Origin: Alcaligenes faecalis
GTDB lineage: Bacteria; Pseudomonadota; Gammaproteobacteria; Burkholderiales; Burkholderiaceae_B
Direction of reading: 5' to 3'
Assembly (NCBI RefSeq): GCF_002443155.1
Contig: NZ_CP023667.1
Location: 186,001-250,000, forward strand
Length of the DNA stretch: 64,000 bases
In this document: positions 8,380-17,907 of the stretch, piece by piece
How the letters are laid out: every line of letters begins with the position of its first letter
Position numbering within the stretch: position 1 is the stretch's first letter
Position numbers and translations under genes: made by a program
Notes under the pieces: model-generated
The model's input: the letters and a program-made list of their open reading frames with translations, nothing else
Told to the model about the DNA's origin: nothing
Databases searched by the model: none

Positions 8380-10239
8380 ATGCCCCAATATCGCTCCCGT
8401 ACCTCGACCCACGGTCGGAATATGGCCGGCGCGCGTGCCCTGTGGCGCGCCACCGGTATGAAAGACGAGGATTTCTCCAAACCGATCATTGCGGTGGTGA
8501 ACTCCTTTACGCAATTCGTACCGGGTCACGTACACCTGAAAGACATGGGCCAGCTGGTTGCCCGTCAAATTGAAGCGGTCGGCGGTGTGGCGAAAGAGTT
8601 CAACACCATTGCGGTGGACGACGGTATTGCGATGGGTCACGGCGGCATGCTGTATTCCCTGCCTTCGCGCGAACTGATCGCCGACTCGGTGGAATACATG
8701 GTCAACGCCCACTGTGCCGACGCCATGGTGTGTATCTCCAACTGCGACAAGATCACCCCCGGTATGCTGATGGCCGCCATGCGCCTGAACATCCCTGTGG
8801 TGTTTGTGTCGGGTGGACCGATGGAAGCGGGCAAGGTCTACTCGCCAGACGGCAAGACGGTGGTGCAGAAGCTGGATCTGGTGGACGCCATGATTCAAGC
8901 CGCTGACCCTAACGTGACTGATGAACAGGCTGAAGCCGTTGAGCGCAGCGCTTGTCCTACCTGTGGCTCCTGTTCGGGCATGTTTACCGCCAACTCCATG
9001 AACTGCCTGACCGAGGCGCTGGGCCTGTCCCTGCCTGGCAACGGCACCATTGTTGCCACCCACGCTCGCCGCCAAGGCTTGTTTGAGCGCGCTGGCAGCC
9101 TGATCGTGGATCTGGCCAAACGCTACTACGAGCAAGACGACGAATCCGTTTTGCCACGTAACATCGCTACCTATCAGGCCTTTGAAAACGCCATGACTCT
9201 GGACGTGGCAATGGGCGGCTCTACCAACACCGTGCTGCACTTGCTGGCTGCTGCCCAGGAAGCCGGTGTGGAATTTACGATGGCCGATATCGACAAGATT
9301 TCGCGCCGGGTCCCTTGCCTGTGTAAAGTGGCTCCCGCCACCCCCGAATTCCACATGGAAGACGTGCACCGTGCGGGCGGCATCATGGCCATTCTGGCTG
9401 AACTGGCCCGTGCCGACTTGTTGAATCTGGATGTGGGCAACGTACATAGTGGCACCTTGCGTGAAGCCATCAAGCGTTGGGACGTCAAGGGCGACAACGT
9501 CAAAGCCATTAGCGATTTCTTCCGTGCCTCTCCCGGCGGCATTCCGACCCAAGTGGCCTTCAGCCAGGACCGTTACTACCAGGAACTGGACACAGATCGC
9601 ACTAAAGGCTGTATCCGTGACAAGGCTAATGCTTATTCGCAAGACGGCGGCTTGGCCGTGTTGTACGGTAACCTGGCCATCAACGGTTGTATCGTGAAAA
9701 CCGCTGGCGTGGATGAAAGCATTCTGACCTTTACCGGAACGGCTCGTGTTTACGAAAGCCAGGACGATTCCGTTGCTGCCATTCTGGACGGCGTGGTCAA
9801 GGCAGGTGATGTGGTTATCATTCGCTACGAAGGCCCCAAAGGCGGCCCTGGTATGCAGGAAATGCTGTACCCCACCTCCTACCTGAAATCCATGGGTCTG
9901 GGCAAAAGCTCGGCCTTGTTCACCGATGGTCGTTTCTCCGGTGGCTCGTCCGGTCTGGTGATCGGTCACGCTTCGCCTGAAGCGGCTGAGGGTGGCAATA
10001 TCGCCCTGGTGCAAGATGGTGACACCATCGAGATCGACATCCCTAACCGTCGTATCCACTTGGCCATCAGCGATGAAGAACTGGCCGCACGCCGTGCCGA
10101 AATGGAATCGCGTGGCTCCAAGGCCTGGAAGCCAGTGAACCGCGAGCGCGTTGTGTCGCAAGCCCTGAAAGCCTATGCCGCTTTGGCGACGTCGGCCGAC
10201 CGTGGCGCTGTGCGTGATGTGTCGCAACTGGATCGCTAA
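8380..10239 (+). CDS. ilvD: Dihydroxy-acid dehydratase
   Basis: The product of 619 residues matches the usual length (616 in E. coli). It dehydrates 2,3-dihydroxy-isovalerate and -3-methylvalerate in valine, isoleucine and pantothenate synthesis. The iron-sulfur cysteines are visible in [13 protein letters not shown] and [19 protein letters not shown]; other typical motifs are [20 protein letters not shown] and [12 protein letters not shown]. The 163-bp space to ppc must carry both divergent promoters. A strong terminator follows. Confidence 0.97.
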   Translation: MPQYRSRTSTHGRNMAGARALWRATGMKDEDFSKPIIAVVNSFTQFVPGHVHLKDMGQLVARQIEAVGGVAKEFNTIAVDDGIAMGHGGMLYSLPSRELIADSVEYMVNAHCADAMVCISNCDKITPGMLMAAMRLNIPVVFVSGGPMEAGKVYSPDGKTVVQKLDLVDAMIQAADPNVTDEQAEAVERSACPTCGSCSGMFTANSMNCLTEALGLSLPGNGTIVATHARRQGLFERAGSLIVDLAKRYYEQDDESVLPRNIATYQAFENAMTLDVAMGGSTNTVLHLLAAAQEAGVEFTMADIDKISRRVPCLCKVAPATPEFHMEDVHRAGGIMAILAELARADLLNLDVGNVHSGTLREAIKRWDVKGDNVKAISDFFRASPGGIPTQVAFSQDRYYQELDTDRTKGCIRDKANAYSQDGGLAVLYGNLAINGCIVKTAGVDESILTFTGTARVYESQDDSVAAILDGVVKAGDVVIIRYEGPKGGPGMQEMLYPTSYLKSMGLGKSSALFTDGRFSGGSSGLVIGHASPEAAEGGNIALVQDGDTIEIDIPNRRIHLAISDEELAARRAEMESRGSKAWKPVNRERVVSQALKAYAALATSADRGAVRDVSQLDR

Positions 10240-10262
10240 GCTGATTTAGCTTTTAGCTGATG

Positions 10263-10296
10263 AAACCCCATCTGTTTTGGCAGGTGGGGTTTTTTT
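10263..10296 (+). terminator. Rho-independent terminator of ilvD
   Basis: The stem AACCCCA...TGGGGTT with an inner CTG/CAG encloses a TTTTGG loop and is followed by a T run, 24 nt past the ilvD stop. Confidence 0.88.
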
Positions 10297-10343
10297 ATGG
10301 GTTTCGAGTGTAGGGGCTGAGTAGTACTGATCTTCGTAGAACC

Positions 10344-10379
10344 GCCGCCCAAGCCCCTGGGGCCAGGGGCTTGGGCGGC
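10344..10379. repeat. 17-bp near-perfect palindrome between ilvD and nadE
   Basis: GCCGCCCAAGCCCCTGG is followed after two G by its exact reverse complement. No T run follows, so it is not a normal terminator. The rest of the 301-bp space holds the ilvD terminator and a 10-nt inverted repeat (GAACAATAGT at 10387-10396, ACTATTGTTC at 10509-10518). The second arm lies just upstream of the nadE ribosome site and may be part of its promoter or operator. Confidence 0.7.
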
Positions 10380-10540
10380 TCTAGAGGAACAATAGTCCAT
10401 ACCTTGCTGTTGTGTTGAGTTTTCAGGCTCAGGCCATTTTGTTGGCGCATTAAATAACTGGAGATGCCTATACCGTCTGGCACAGTTCCTCCAGTCCTTT
10501 ACAATCGAACTATTGTTCACTTTGTTAGAGAGCCTGCGCC

Positions 10541-11368
10541 ATGACTGATGATCAACGCGCTTTGCAAGCCAGTATCCGTGCGGAATTGGGGATCACGGAT
10601 CATTTCGATGTTCAGCAGGAGATCGAACGCCGCGTCCGCTTTCTAAGTGACTATCTGCTGCGCACCAGCTGCCGTAGCCTGGTCCTGGGGATCAGCGGGG
10701 GCGTGGACTCCCTGGCGGCAGGGTGTCTCTCTCAGCGTGCTGTAGAGCAGGCACGTGAGCAAGGCCATCAAGCGCAATTTATCGCCGTGCGTTTGCCTTA
10801 CGGTGAGCAGGCTGACGAGAAAGATGCCCAAGGTGGCCTGAAGGTCATCAATCCCGATCAGACCTTGGTCGTGAACGTGAAACCTGCATCGGATGCCATG
10901 CTGGAGCAATTGCTGGCCTCTGGCCTGAAATTCCGCGACGCGGCACAACAGGATTTTCTGATGGGCAATATCAAAGCCCGTCAGCGCATGGTGGCTCAGT
11001 ACGCGATTGCTGGTGCGAATGGTGGTTTGGTGGTCGGTACAGACCACGCTGCCGAAGCCTTGATGGGTTTCTTCACTAAATTTGGTGACGGCGCTGCCGA
11101 CATCACCCCCTTGGCGGGCTTGAACAAACGCCGTGTGCGTGCCATGGCTAGTGCGATGGGTGCCGCTGACGCCTTGGTGTTCAAAGTTCCCACCGCCGAT
11201 CTGGAAAGCCTCAGCCCCTTGAAGCCGGATGAAGATGCCTTTGGCATCAGCTACGACCAGATTGATGATTTTCTGGAAGGCAAGGCCATTGATGATGAAG
11301 CCACGCAGATCATCATCAAGACTTTCCATGCTTCGGCGCATAAGCGTGCATTGCCGGTGGCACCCTGA
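10541..11368 (+). CDS. nadE: NH3-dependent NAD(+) synthetase
   Basis: The product has 275 residues, the size of the E. coli/Bacillus ammonia-dependent form, and lacks the glutaminase domain. It amidates nicotinate adenine dinucleotide to NAD. The ATP-pyrophosphatase P-loop is GISGGVDS near residue 50. VVGTDHAAEALMGFFTKFGDGAADITPL and the deamido-NAD-binding KVPTADLESL follow. The IclR gene starts 2 nt after the stop, so the two are probably cotranscribed, an unusual pairing. Confidence 0.95.
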   Translation: MTDDQRALQASIRAELGITDHFDVQQEIERRVRFLSDYLLRTSCRSLVLGISGGVDSLAAGCLSQRAVEQAREQGHQAQFIAVRLPYGEQADEKDAQGGLKVINPDQTLVVNVKPASDAMLEQLLASGLKFRDAAQQDFLMGNIKARQRMVAQYAIAGANGGLVVGTDHAAEALMGFFTKFGDGAADITPLAGLNKRRVRAMASAMGAADALVFKVPTADLESLSPLKPDEDAFGISYDQIDDFLEGKAIDDEATQIIIKTFHASAHKRALPVAP

Positions 11369-11370
11369 GC

Positions 11371-12126
11371 ATGAGCACCAAACCAGCCGAGAGCAATGTC
11401 AAAACTGCTCTGCGTGTTATCGAGATCATCGAACTGTTTGCTCGAGAGACACGCCCTTTAGCGCTTTCTGAAATGGCTCGATTGCTGGATGCGCCTGTAT
11501 CCAGCTGCCTGGCTTTGCTGCGCACGTTGTCTCGGCAGGGTTATATCTACGAGACGGGGCGTCGGCAAGGTTATTACCCGACAGGTCGTTTACTGGCGAT
11601 GGCCCAGCGTATTTCTCAAGCAGACCCGATTCTGGAAAAAGTACGCCCCAGCCTGGAAGAGCTGCGTAACACTACGCAGGAAACCGTTGTGTTTGGCAAG
11701 CTGGATCTGGATAAGAAAGTGGTCTATGTAGAGGTGATTTCTTCCCCACATCCCATCCGCTATGTGGCGGTGGCAGGAACTCAGCGCCACGTTCATGCCA
11801 ACTCTATCGGTAAAGCGTTGTTGTCCCAGATGACGCTGGAAGAGCGCGCCCAGCTTTTGGGTGATGGGCCTTTGGAAGCCTTTACGAACAAGACTCTGAC
11901 CAGCCTGGACAGTTTGAATGCTGACTTGGAAACCTCTGCGCAGCGCGGTTGGTATGGCAATATGGGCGAGTCCATGTCGGATGTGGGCGGTATTGCGTGG
12001 CCGATCCGGCTGTCAGGCGGCAGTTACGCCATTTCGATTGCAGGTCCTGTTTATCGTATTGAACAGAACCTGCAAAGTTACGCGGAGCGCCTGCGTGTCG
12101 CTTGCCGTTTTATTGAAGAGGACTAG
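11371..12126 (+). CDS. IclR family transcriptional regulator
   Basis: The 251-residue protein has an N-terminal winged helix (ALRVIEIIELFARETRPLALSEMARLLDAPVSS) and the C-terminal IclR effector domain (ANSIGKALLSQM, MGESMSDVGGIAWPIR). Convergent with it, 8 nt away, is the CoA-acid operon (cupin, Bug, CaiB, acyl-CoA dehydrogenase), which is its most plausible target. That link is from context only. Translation is probably coupled to nadE because no clear ribosome site precedes the ATG. Confidence 0.88.
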   Translation: MSTKPAESNVKTALRVIEIIELFARETRPLALSEMARLLDAPVSSCLALLRTLSRQGYIYETGRRQGYYPTGRLLAMAQRISQADPILEKVRPSLEELRNTTQETVVFGKLDLDKKVVYVEVISSPHPIRYVAVAGTQRHVHANSIGKALLSQMTLEERAQLLGDGPLEAFTNKTLTSLDSLNADLETSAQRGWYGNMGESMSDVGGIAWPIRLSGGSYAISIAGPVYRIEQNLQSYAERLRVACRFIEED

Positions 12127-12134
12127 AAGGCGGC

Positions 12135-13301
12135 TCAATAGGACTTGGGCAGCCCCAGCACTTTTTCCGCTATATAGCACATGATTAATTGCGGGCTGAC
12201 AGGAGCCAGACGCGGAATAAAGCTTTCGCGCAGATAGCGCTCTACATGGTATTCCTTGGCGTAACCCATGCCTCCCAGGGTCTGAATGGCGGTCTGACAA
12301 GACTGAAAACCGGCTTCGGCGGCCAGGTATTTAGCGGCGTTGGCGTACTCCCCACAGGGCTTGCCAGCATCGTATAAAGCCGCAGCCTTCAAAGTGACCA
12401 AGTCGGCGGCTTCCAGTTGCATCCAGGCCTGAGCCAGCGGGTGTTGTATCCCTTGATTTTGTCCGATCGGCCGCCCGAACACATGCCGTTCCTTGGCGTA
12501 GATGGTGGCTTTCTCCAGGGCGGCTCTGCCTAGCCCAATGGCCTCGGAGGCGATCAGAATTCGCTCGGGATTTAGCCCGTGCAACAGATAGCTAAAGCCT
12601 TTGCCTTCTTCGCCAATACGATCTTCGACAGGAATACGCAGCCCGTCGATAAATAGCATGTTCGAATCCACCGCATGGCGTCCCATCTTGTCGATATGAC
12701 GCACTTCGATGGTGCTGCGATCCAGGTCTGTATAGAACAGAGATAGGCCGTCCGTTGGCTTTTTGACTTCTGATAGCGCGGTCGTGCGAGCCAGTATCAG
12801 GATTTTGTTGGCAACTTGAGCCGTGGAAATCCAGATCTTGCGACCATGCACCTGATAATGGTCACCCTGCAAAACAGCACGGGTTTCCAGCTTGCTGGTA
12901 TCCAGTCCGGAGTTGGGTTCGGTGACACCGAAGCAGGCTTTGTCTTTGCCTTGAATTAACGGTAGCAGAAAGCGGGCGCGTTGCTCATCGTTGCCAAACA
13001 CCACGACCGGATTCAGACCAAAAATATTCATATGCACGGCAGAGGCGCCTGAAAACCCGGCGCCTGTACGGGAGATGGTGTGCATCATCAAGGCGGCTTC
13101 CATCATGCCCAGGCCCGCCCCACCGTATTGTTCTGGCATGGCAATGCCTAACCATCCCCCGTCCGCCAAAGCTTTATGAAAGTCATGGGGATAGACTCCA
13201 TCCTGGTCACGGGCCAGCCAGTACTCGTCATCAAACTGTTGGCAAACTGACTCAATAGCCTGCACCAAGGCGCGTTGATCTTCGCTTAATTCGATATTCA
13301 T
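12135..13301 (-). CDS. Acyl-CoA dehydrogenase family flavoprotein
   Basis: The 388-residue protein has the full three-domain architecture: N-terminal helices (PEQYGGAGLG), the beta domain (CFGVTEPNSGLDTSKLETRA, IWISTAQ), and C-terminal helices (ERHVFGRPIGQNQGIQHPLAQAWMQLEAA, TLGGMGYAKEYHVERYLRESF). The usual catalytic-glutamate segment YEGTxEI near the C-terminus reads LAPVSPQLI here. The general base must therefore sit elsewhere, or the reaction differs. Its start overlaps the CaiB stop by 4 nt; together they suggest activation and oxidation of an organic acid as its CoA ester. Confidence 0.88.
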   Translation of the reverse strand: MNIELSEDQRALVQAIESVCQQFDDEYWLARDQDGVYPHDFHKALADGGWLGIAMPEQYGGAGLGMMEAALMMHTISRTGAGFSGASAVHMNIFGLNPVVVFGNDEQRARFLLPLIQGKDKACFGVTEPNSGLDTSKLETRAVLQGDHYQVHGRKIWISTAQVANKILILARTTALSEVKKPTDGLSLFYTDLDRSTIEVRHIDKMGRHAVDSNMLFIDGLRIPVEDRIGEEGKGFSYLLHGLNPERILIASEAIGLGRAALEKATIYAKERHVFGRPIGQNQGIQHPLAQAWMQLEAADLVTLKAAALYDAGKPCGEYANAAKYLAAEAGFQSCQTAIQTLGGMGYAKEYHVERYLRESFIPRLAPVSPQLIMCYIAEKVLGLPKSY

Positions 13302-14527
13302 ACAATCTGTTCTCGGGGTGAGGGGTGAACGCTGGCCAGCATGGCCTGTATGTCTTGCTCGCTGTAGCCCAGCTCGGCCAGAACCTGGGCGGTGTGTTCT
13401 CCCAGACTCGGTGCATGGCGTCGAATGCTTAGAGGTGTGCGGGAGTACTTGCCCAAGGGAGAGGGGGTCCAGATAGGGCCCTCGGTCGGGTGATCCATAT
13501 GCTGTAGATGCTTTACCGCTTGTAGGTGCTCGTCATCGATCAGTTGTTCGATGGAGTACAAGGGGGCGGCCGGGATGTCGACCTGACGCAAGGCGTGGAG
13601 CCAATAAGCCGTGTCTTTTTGCTTGATCTGTGAGGCCACAAAGTCATAGACCTCGCCGATATGAATGGCGCGGGCCGAGTGCGAGCTGAAACGTGGGTCC
13701 TGTTGCAGTTCGGGTTGACCAATCAGGGAGAAGAAATTGGTCCAATGCTTGTCGTTGTAGATCAACAGCACCAGAAAACCGTCACTGGTTTGATAGGGCT
13801 TGCGCTCTTTAGCCAGCAGGCGGGCATAGCCGGTGGGACCCAGTGCAGGCTCAAAAGAGTGGCCGCCCAGATGATCGCCCAGCACAAAATGCGCCATTGC
13901 TTCGAACATGGGGATTTCAATGGCCTGGCCTTGGCCACTTTGGCGTGCCTCAATGACACCAGCCAGTACCGCTACGGCCACATGCAGACCTACTGTGCGA
14001 TCACATAGGGTCAACGGCGTATAGCGAGGTACATCACCGGATTGCTGCTGGTAGAGATGGCCTAGCCCCGTCATGCCCTGGATCAGGTCATCGTAGGCAG
14101 GACGTCCGGCGTAGGGGCCATCTTCCCCGAAGCCATAGGCGCCGACATACACAATAGCCGGGTTAGCAGCGGCGACGCGCTCGTAATCCAGGCCCAGGCG
14201 TGCCATGGCAGCCGGGCGCAGGTTGTAGAGCAGCACATCGGATTCCCGGATCAGCTGCAGGCAGGCCTCTTGACCGGCCGGGGTTTTCAAATCCAGAACC
14301 ACAGATCGTTTATTGCGGTTCAGATGGAGAAACAGGGCGCCCATAGCCGCGTTGCGCATGGGGCCGACTGCTCGCATGGTGTCTCCACTGGGGGACTCCA
14401 CCTTGATCACGTCAGCCCCCAGATCGGCCAGAATCTGCGTGGCAAAGGGCCCCATCACCACCGAGCTTAAATCCAGAATACGGATACCGCTCAATGGACC
14501 CACATTGTCCTTCTTGTGTTCAGTCAT
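13298..14527 (-). CDS. CaiB/BaiF family CoA-transferase (family III)
   Basis: The protein of 409 residues begins GIRILDLSSVVMGPFATQILADLGADVIKVE, continues with NRNKRSVVLDLKTPAGQE, and contains YNLRPAAMARLGLDYE, all typical of formyl-CoA transferase relatives. It moves CoA between acids, probably activating the compound that the neighbouring Bug protein binds. The catalytic aspartate of the family is usually about position 170; DDLIQGMTG is in this region. It overlaps the acyl-CoA dehydrogenase start (ATGA) and starts 17 nt after the Bug gene. Confidence 0.9.
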   Translation of the reverse strand: MTEHKKDNVGPLSGIRILDLSSVVMGPFATQILADLGADVIKVESPSGDTMRAVGPMRNAAMGALFLHLNRNKRSVVLDLKTPAGQEACLQLIRESDVLLYNLRPAAMARLGLDYERVAAANPAIVYVGAYGFGEDGPYAGRPAYDDLIQGMTGLGHLYQQQSGDVPRYTPLTLCDRTVGLHVAVAVLAGVIEARQSGQGQAIEIPMFEAMAHFVLGDHLGGHSFEPALGPTGYARLLAKERKPYQTSDGFLVLLIYNDKHWTNFFSLIGQPELQQDPRFSSHSARAIHIGEVYDFVASQIKQKDTAYWLHALRQVDIPAAPLYSIEQLIDDEHLQAVKHLQHMDHPTEGPIWTPSPLGKYSRTPLSIRRHAPSLGEHTAQVLAELGYSEQDIQAMLASVHPSPREQIV

Positions 14528-14544
14528 GGTTGGTGTCCACGCAA

Positions 14545-15543
14545 TTACTGAGGGCCGAGATTGGCGTCATTAATCAGTTTTCCCCACAGCACGTACTGTT
14601 CTTGAACAAACTGGGCGAACTCCTCGGGCGGGCCACTAAAGGCATCAAAACCTAGCTGGGCCAGCTTCTGGCGCACGGCTTCGTCCTGAACAATTTCATT
14701 GATTGTGCGGTTGAGCAGCTGCACGCGCTCCGGGTCCATCCCCGCCGGGCCGAAAAATCCATTCCAGGAAGTAATGTCAAAGTCAGACAGGCCAGCTTCT
14801 TCCATGGCGGGCAGATCGGGCAGCAAGGCGCTGCGTTTGGCGGTGGACACGGCCAGGGCTTTCAGGCGACCACTATTGATAAAAGCCAGCCCAGAGGTGA
14901 CATCGGTAAACATGAAGTCCACTTGCCCGGCAGTCAGGTCGGTCAGCGCTTGCGGGGTGCCTTTGTACGGAACATGCAGCGCTTTCATGCCTGCCTGCAG
15001 ATCCAGAGTGCCGCCTGCCACAATGCCGGTGCTGTTGCCAGAGGCGTAAGTAATCTGACCGGGGTTGGCTTTGGCGTATTGCAGCAGTTGCTCAACGGTT
15101 TGGTAGGGACGATCGGGATTCGTCACCAGAATAAAGGGCAGGTTGCCACCACGGGCAATGGGCGTGAAATCCTTGATCGGGTCGTAGGGCACATTTTTCA
15201 TCAACCACGGCGCAGCAGAATGCGACGTATTGGTGGTGATGAACAGGGTGTAGCCATCAGGGGCGGCCCGTTTTACGTAGTTGGCTGCAATCGTGGCATT
15301 CGCACCTGGGCGGTTTTCAACAATGATGGTCTGGCCTACCCGCTTGCCCATCTCTTCCGCAAAGATCCGACCGACGGCATCGGTGCCTGAGCCAGCCGGA
15401 AAAGGCACGATCAAGGTAATGGCTCGTTCCGGATACTGAGCCCAGGCATTGCCCCCCATCAGCAGCATGGCAGCGCCACATGCCAGTACGGCCTTGCAGC
15501 GTGAACGTAGCGAAAGCAAAAGATTGTTTTTTTTGAAATTCAT
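14545..15543 (-). CDS. Bug/TctC-type periplasmic solute-binding protein
   Basis: The product of 332 residues has a signal peptide ending about AWAQ, then YPERAITLIVPFPAGSGTDAVGR, the Bug signature, and later IIVENRPGANATIAANYV. Such proteins bind carboxylic or amino acids for the tripartite tricarboxylate transporters. No TctA/TctB partners are near, so it is an orphan, as is common in Alcaligenaceae. The ribosome site is TGAGGAGA. It sits within the cupin-Bug-CaiB-dehydrogenase operon. Confidence 0.92.
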   Translation of the reverse strand: MNFKKNNLLLSLRSRCKAVLACGAAMLLMGGNAWAQYPERAITLIVPFPAGSGTDAVGRIFAEEMGKRVGQTIIVENRPGANATIAANYVKRAAPDGYTLFITTNTSHSAAPWLMKNVPYDPIKDFTPIARGGNLPFILVTNPDRPYQTVEQLLQYAKANPGQITYASGNSTGIVAGGTLDLQAGMKALHVPYKGTPQALTDLTAGQVDFMFTDVTSGLAFINSGRLKALAVSTAKRSALLPDLPAMEEAGLSDFDITSWNGFFGPAGMDPERVQLLNRTINEIVQDEAVRQKLAQLGFDAFSGPPEEFAQFVQEQYVLWGKLINDANLGPQ

Positions 15544-15601
15544 GGCGGTCTCCTCAGGGTGGAAGGCAGGGCGCGCTAGCCCAAACCAGCAAGCACGTGG
15601 A

Positions 15602-15982
15602 TCAGCGGATAACCCGATCGGGGTGTTCTTCGTAGGGCGGCGAGTAAATCACCAGCAGCTGAGCGGGTTCATCGCTGGTGACGGTGAAAACGTGCTTTTT
15701 GTCAGGGGGGAGATAACAGCACTCGCCTGCTTTCATCTGACCGCGTTCGCCATCAACCTCCACATCGGCAGTGCCGCTGAGCAGATAACAGACCTGCTCG
15801 ATTCCAGGATGCGCATGGGGAAGAGCGCCCTGGTTCTTTTCAATCACACCCAAAAGCACCTCCACATGCTTGGCACCGACATTGGCCTGACTGATCAGGC
15901 GACGATTCACGGTGCCCGTGTGGTTGGCGGGAGAGTACGCAACGGCGTCTTCGGGACTAACAATCCAAGATGGTTTTTTCAT
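15602..15982 (-). CDS. Cupin-domain protein
   Basis: The 126-residue single-domain protein has the cupin motifs HAHPGIEQVCYLLSGTADVEVDG (motif 1, metal-ligand His and Glu) and CCYLPPDKKHVFTV (motif 2). AGGAAA precedes the ATG. It may be a small isomerase, dioxygenase or sensor; the sequence alone does not decide. It is the first gene of the CoA-acid operon, 58 nt before the Bug gene. Confidence 0.8.
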   Translation of the reverse strand: MKKPSWIVSPEDAVAYSPANHTGTVNRRLISQANVGAKHVEVLLGVIEKNQGALPHAHPGIEQVCYLLSGTADVEVDGERGQMKAGECCYLPPDKKHVFTVTSDEPAQLLVIYSPPYEEHPDRVIR

Positions 15983-16530
15983 TTCTAAATTTCCTGTGTG
16001 AGAAAAATATTTTACGTATGTGAAAAATTAAAAAAACTGGGGTTTACCTGTGGATGATTGATTGGGAGGGTTTAAAGAAAAAAAGAAGCAGCAGATCGCG
16101 CCTGAACTGCAGTCAGGTCCGCAAAGTAGAAGGACTGGGAGAGGGGGAAAGGGGAGCTCTAGCGTGTTGAGCTGAGCAGCAAGAAAGGCCTGAGAGTTGC
16201 CGTGGACATACAAACTTGGCTGGCAGGCGTTGGAGATAACTTTTTTCTAGGCCTTTAGTTGCACGAGGAGGATACTTGGTGGGCGATGCAGATCATGTAG
16301 CTGAGCCTTAGGGCCTTGGCTTAGCTCCAACGCCGAATAGATCAGTGCGATGTCAATTCTGGTTTGAGCAGAAAGACCGGGTTTGCTTAAAGCGGGTTTG
16401 CCGTATCAAACGCCTCGCTCAGCTTCTTGTAAGAAACGGGTATTCCTCGGGCTGTGATCATGCTATCGTCAAAAAACTTTCGGGCACCGACCCATGCCCA
16501 GACCAATAGACAAGAGGGTCTCCACCGTTT
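15983..16530. other. 548-bp intergenic region between divergent transcripts
   Basis: No convincing gene is seen. The AT-rich stretch next to the cupin start (15985-16060) probably holds the promoter of the CoA-acid operon and any IclR site. A short palindrome, CCTGA-N7-TCAGG, is at 16101-16117. The right part leads to the AI-2E permease gene, with GAGGG about 15 nt before its ATG. Confidence 0.6.
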
Positions 16531-17595
16531 ATGCAACCCGTCTTACCCGCATTTCTAATCGCTCGCTGGCTATTGCTGCTATTGCTGGCCGCAGGCGTCT
16601 ACTTTTTAAAGGGATTTCTGGTCCCTGTTCTGGCCGCGCTGATCATAGGCCTGGCCGGTTGGCCCTTATATAAACGGCTGGTCGTACGCTGCAATGGCCG
16701 CACCGCACTGGCGGCCACATTGGCCTTGCTGGTCGTCATCGTGGTCCTGGTTGTGCCTTTGTCCCTGGCTCTGTCCTTTGCGATCCAGGAAGCAAGCAGC
16801 TTCATTACCTGGGCGCTGGCCGCCAACCGCTACGGCACTCCTACTCCGGAATGGATCAAAGCCATGCCCCTGATGGGCGAGCGCTTGACCGAGTATTGGC
16901 AAGTCTATTTAGGCGAGCCCCACGCGCTGGGCGAGCTGGTCGAGATGGTTAGCGGCCAGCACCTGGGTAATATTTATCGCATGGTCCTGTCCGCTACCGG
17001 CAACGTTTTTCACCTGCTGCTGACCGTGTTGTTCATGCTGATCACGCTGTTCTTCATCTTTAAAGATGGCGACAGGCTGTTGGTGCAATTGGATATTGTT
17101 GGCGAGCGAGTTTTGCCAGGCCGCTGGCAGCGTTTCTCCCGGGTTGTGCCTGCTACTGTTAACTCCACCGTTACCGGGATGGGCTTGATCGCCTTGGGTG
17201 AGGGCGTGGTTTTGGGTATTGCCTATTGGATTGCAGGAGTTCCATCGCCCGTGCTCTTGGGTGTGATCACCGGCTTTATGGCGTTGATCCCTGGTGGTGC
17301 TCCCCTGTCATTCACGATGGTGTCCTTGTATTTAATAGGCTCTGGTCACCTGGTGGCTGGCGTGAGCTTGTTCCTGTGGGGCGCTATCGAACTGTTCATC
17401 GTTGATAAAACCCTCCGACCACGTTTGGTCGGTGGCCCGGTGAAACTGCCGTTCCTGCCTACGTTCTTTGGTTTGGTTGGCGGTGTGCAAACAATGGGCA
17501 TCGTGGGCTTGTTTATCGGCCCGGTCCTGATGGCCTTGTTGGTTGCGATCTGGAGAGAATGGATTCGTAACGGGCAGGCTGTGGCAGGGGACTAA
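16531..17595 (+). CDS. AI-2E transporter family (PF01594) membrane protein
   Basis: The product has 354 residues and seven to eight hydrophobic segments. The family pattern is visible: FLVPVLAALIIGLAGWPLY near the N-terminus, LFFIFKDGDRLL in the middle, and GVPSPVLLGVITGFMALIPGG followed by LRPRLVGG in the C-terminal half. The name comes from E. coli TqsA, an autoinducer-2 exporter, but most members have unknown or Na+/H+-exchange-like roles, so the substrate is open. It is monocistronic, with a hairpin after the stop. Confidence 0.88.
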   Translation: MQPVLPAFLIARWLLLLLLAAGVYFLKGFLVPVLAALIIGLAGWPLYKRLVVRCNGRTALAATLALLVVIVVLVVPLSLALSFAIQEASSFITWALAANRYGTPTPEWIKAMPLMGERLTEYWQVYLGEPHALGELVEMVSGQHLGNIYRMVLSATGNVFHLLLTVLFMLITLFFIFKDGDRLLVQLDIVGERVLPGRWQRFSRVVPATVNSTVTGMGLIALGEGVVLGIAYWIAGVPSPVLLGVITGFMALIPGGAPLSFTMVSLYLIGSGHLVAGVSLFLWGAIELFIVDKTLRPRLVGGPVKLPFLPTFFGLVGGVQTMGIVGLFIGPVLMALLVAIWREWIRNGQAVAGD

Positions 17596-17625
17596 GGACC
17601 CCATACTTAGAACAAAAAGATTGAG

Positions 17626-17656
17626 CAGGCCAGGACGGTGTACCTGGCCTGTGTCT
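17626..17656 (+). terminator. Terminator after the AI-2E family gene
   Basis: CAGGCCAGG pairs with CCTGGCCTG across an 8-nt loop, followed by a weak T-rich stretch (TGTCTTATTT). It starts 31 nt past the stop. Confidence 0.65.
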
Positions 17657-17831
17657 TATTTGGAATCCAGGTTTGAGTATGGCCAAAAGTGGTGTGGGTT
17701 CCTGCCTGCCGAGAACCGTCCGTTAATGCTTAAGCAGTTGTGACAAAGCAGGCGGAAAACTGAGCTTCAGACGGACTTTAGGCGGGAATGTTTTCAGTAC
17801 CAGGCTAAATTTAAAAAAATTGCTGTGGCAC

Positions 17832-17862
17832 TTGCCAAAACCCCCAGGAATCTGCGTATAAT
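17832..17862 (+). promoter_or_regulatory. Promoter of tRNA-Leu
   Basis: TATAAT lies at 17857-17862 and TTGCCA at 17832-17837 with a somewhat long 19-nt spacer. The -10 is 45 nt upstream of the tRNA 5' end. GC-rich CCCGGG begins only at the tRNA. Confidence 0.6.
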
Positions 17863-17907
17863 AACAATCTTTCCTTCCAAGCCTGGATTCCCAGGTTGCC
17901 ATACCTA

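Noticed and set aside
8350..10227. A 625-codon open frame on the minus strand opposite ilvD
   Set aside because: It mirrors ilvD exactly, has His/Gly/Gln-rich nonsense composition typical of the antisense of a GC-rich gene, no ribosome site and no family motif.
16028..16213. A 61-codon minus-strand frame in the intergenic region before the AI-2E family gene
   Set aside because: Odd Pro/Leu/Phe/Cys composition, no ribosome site and no family.
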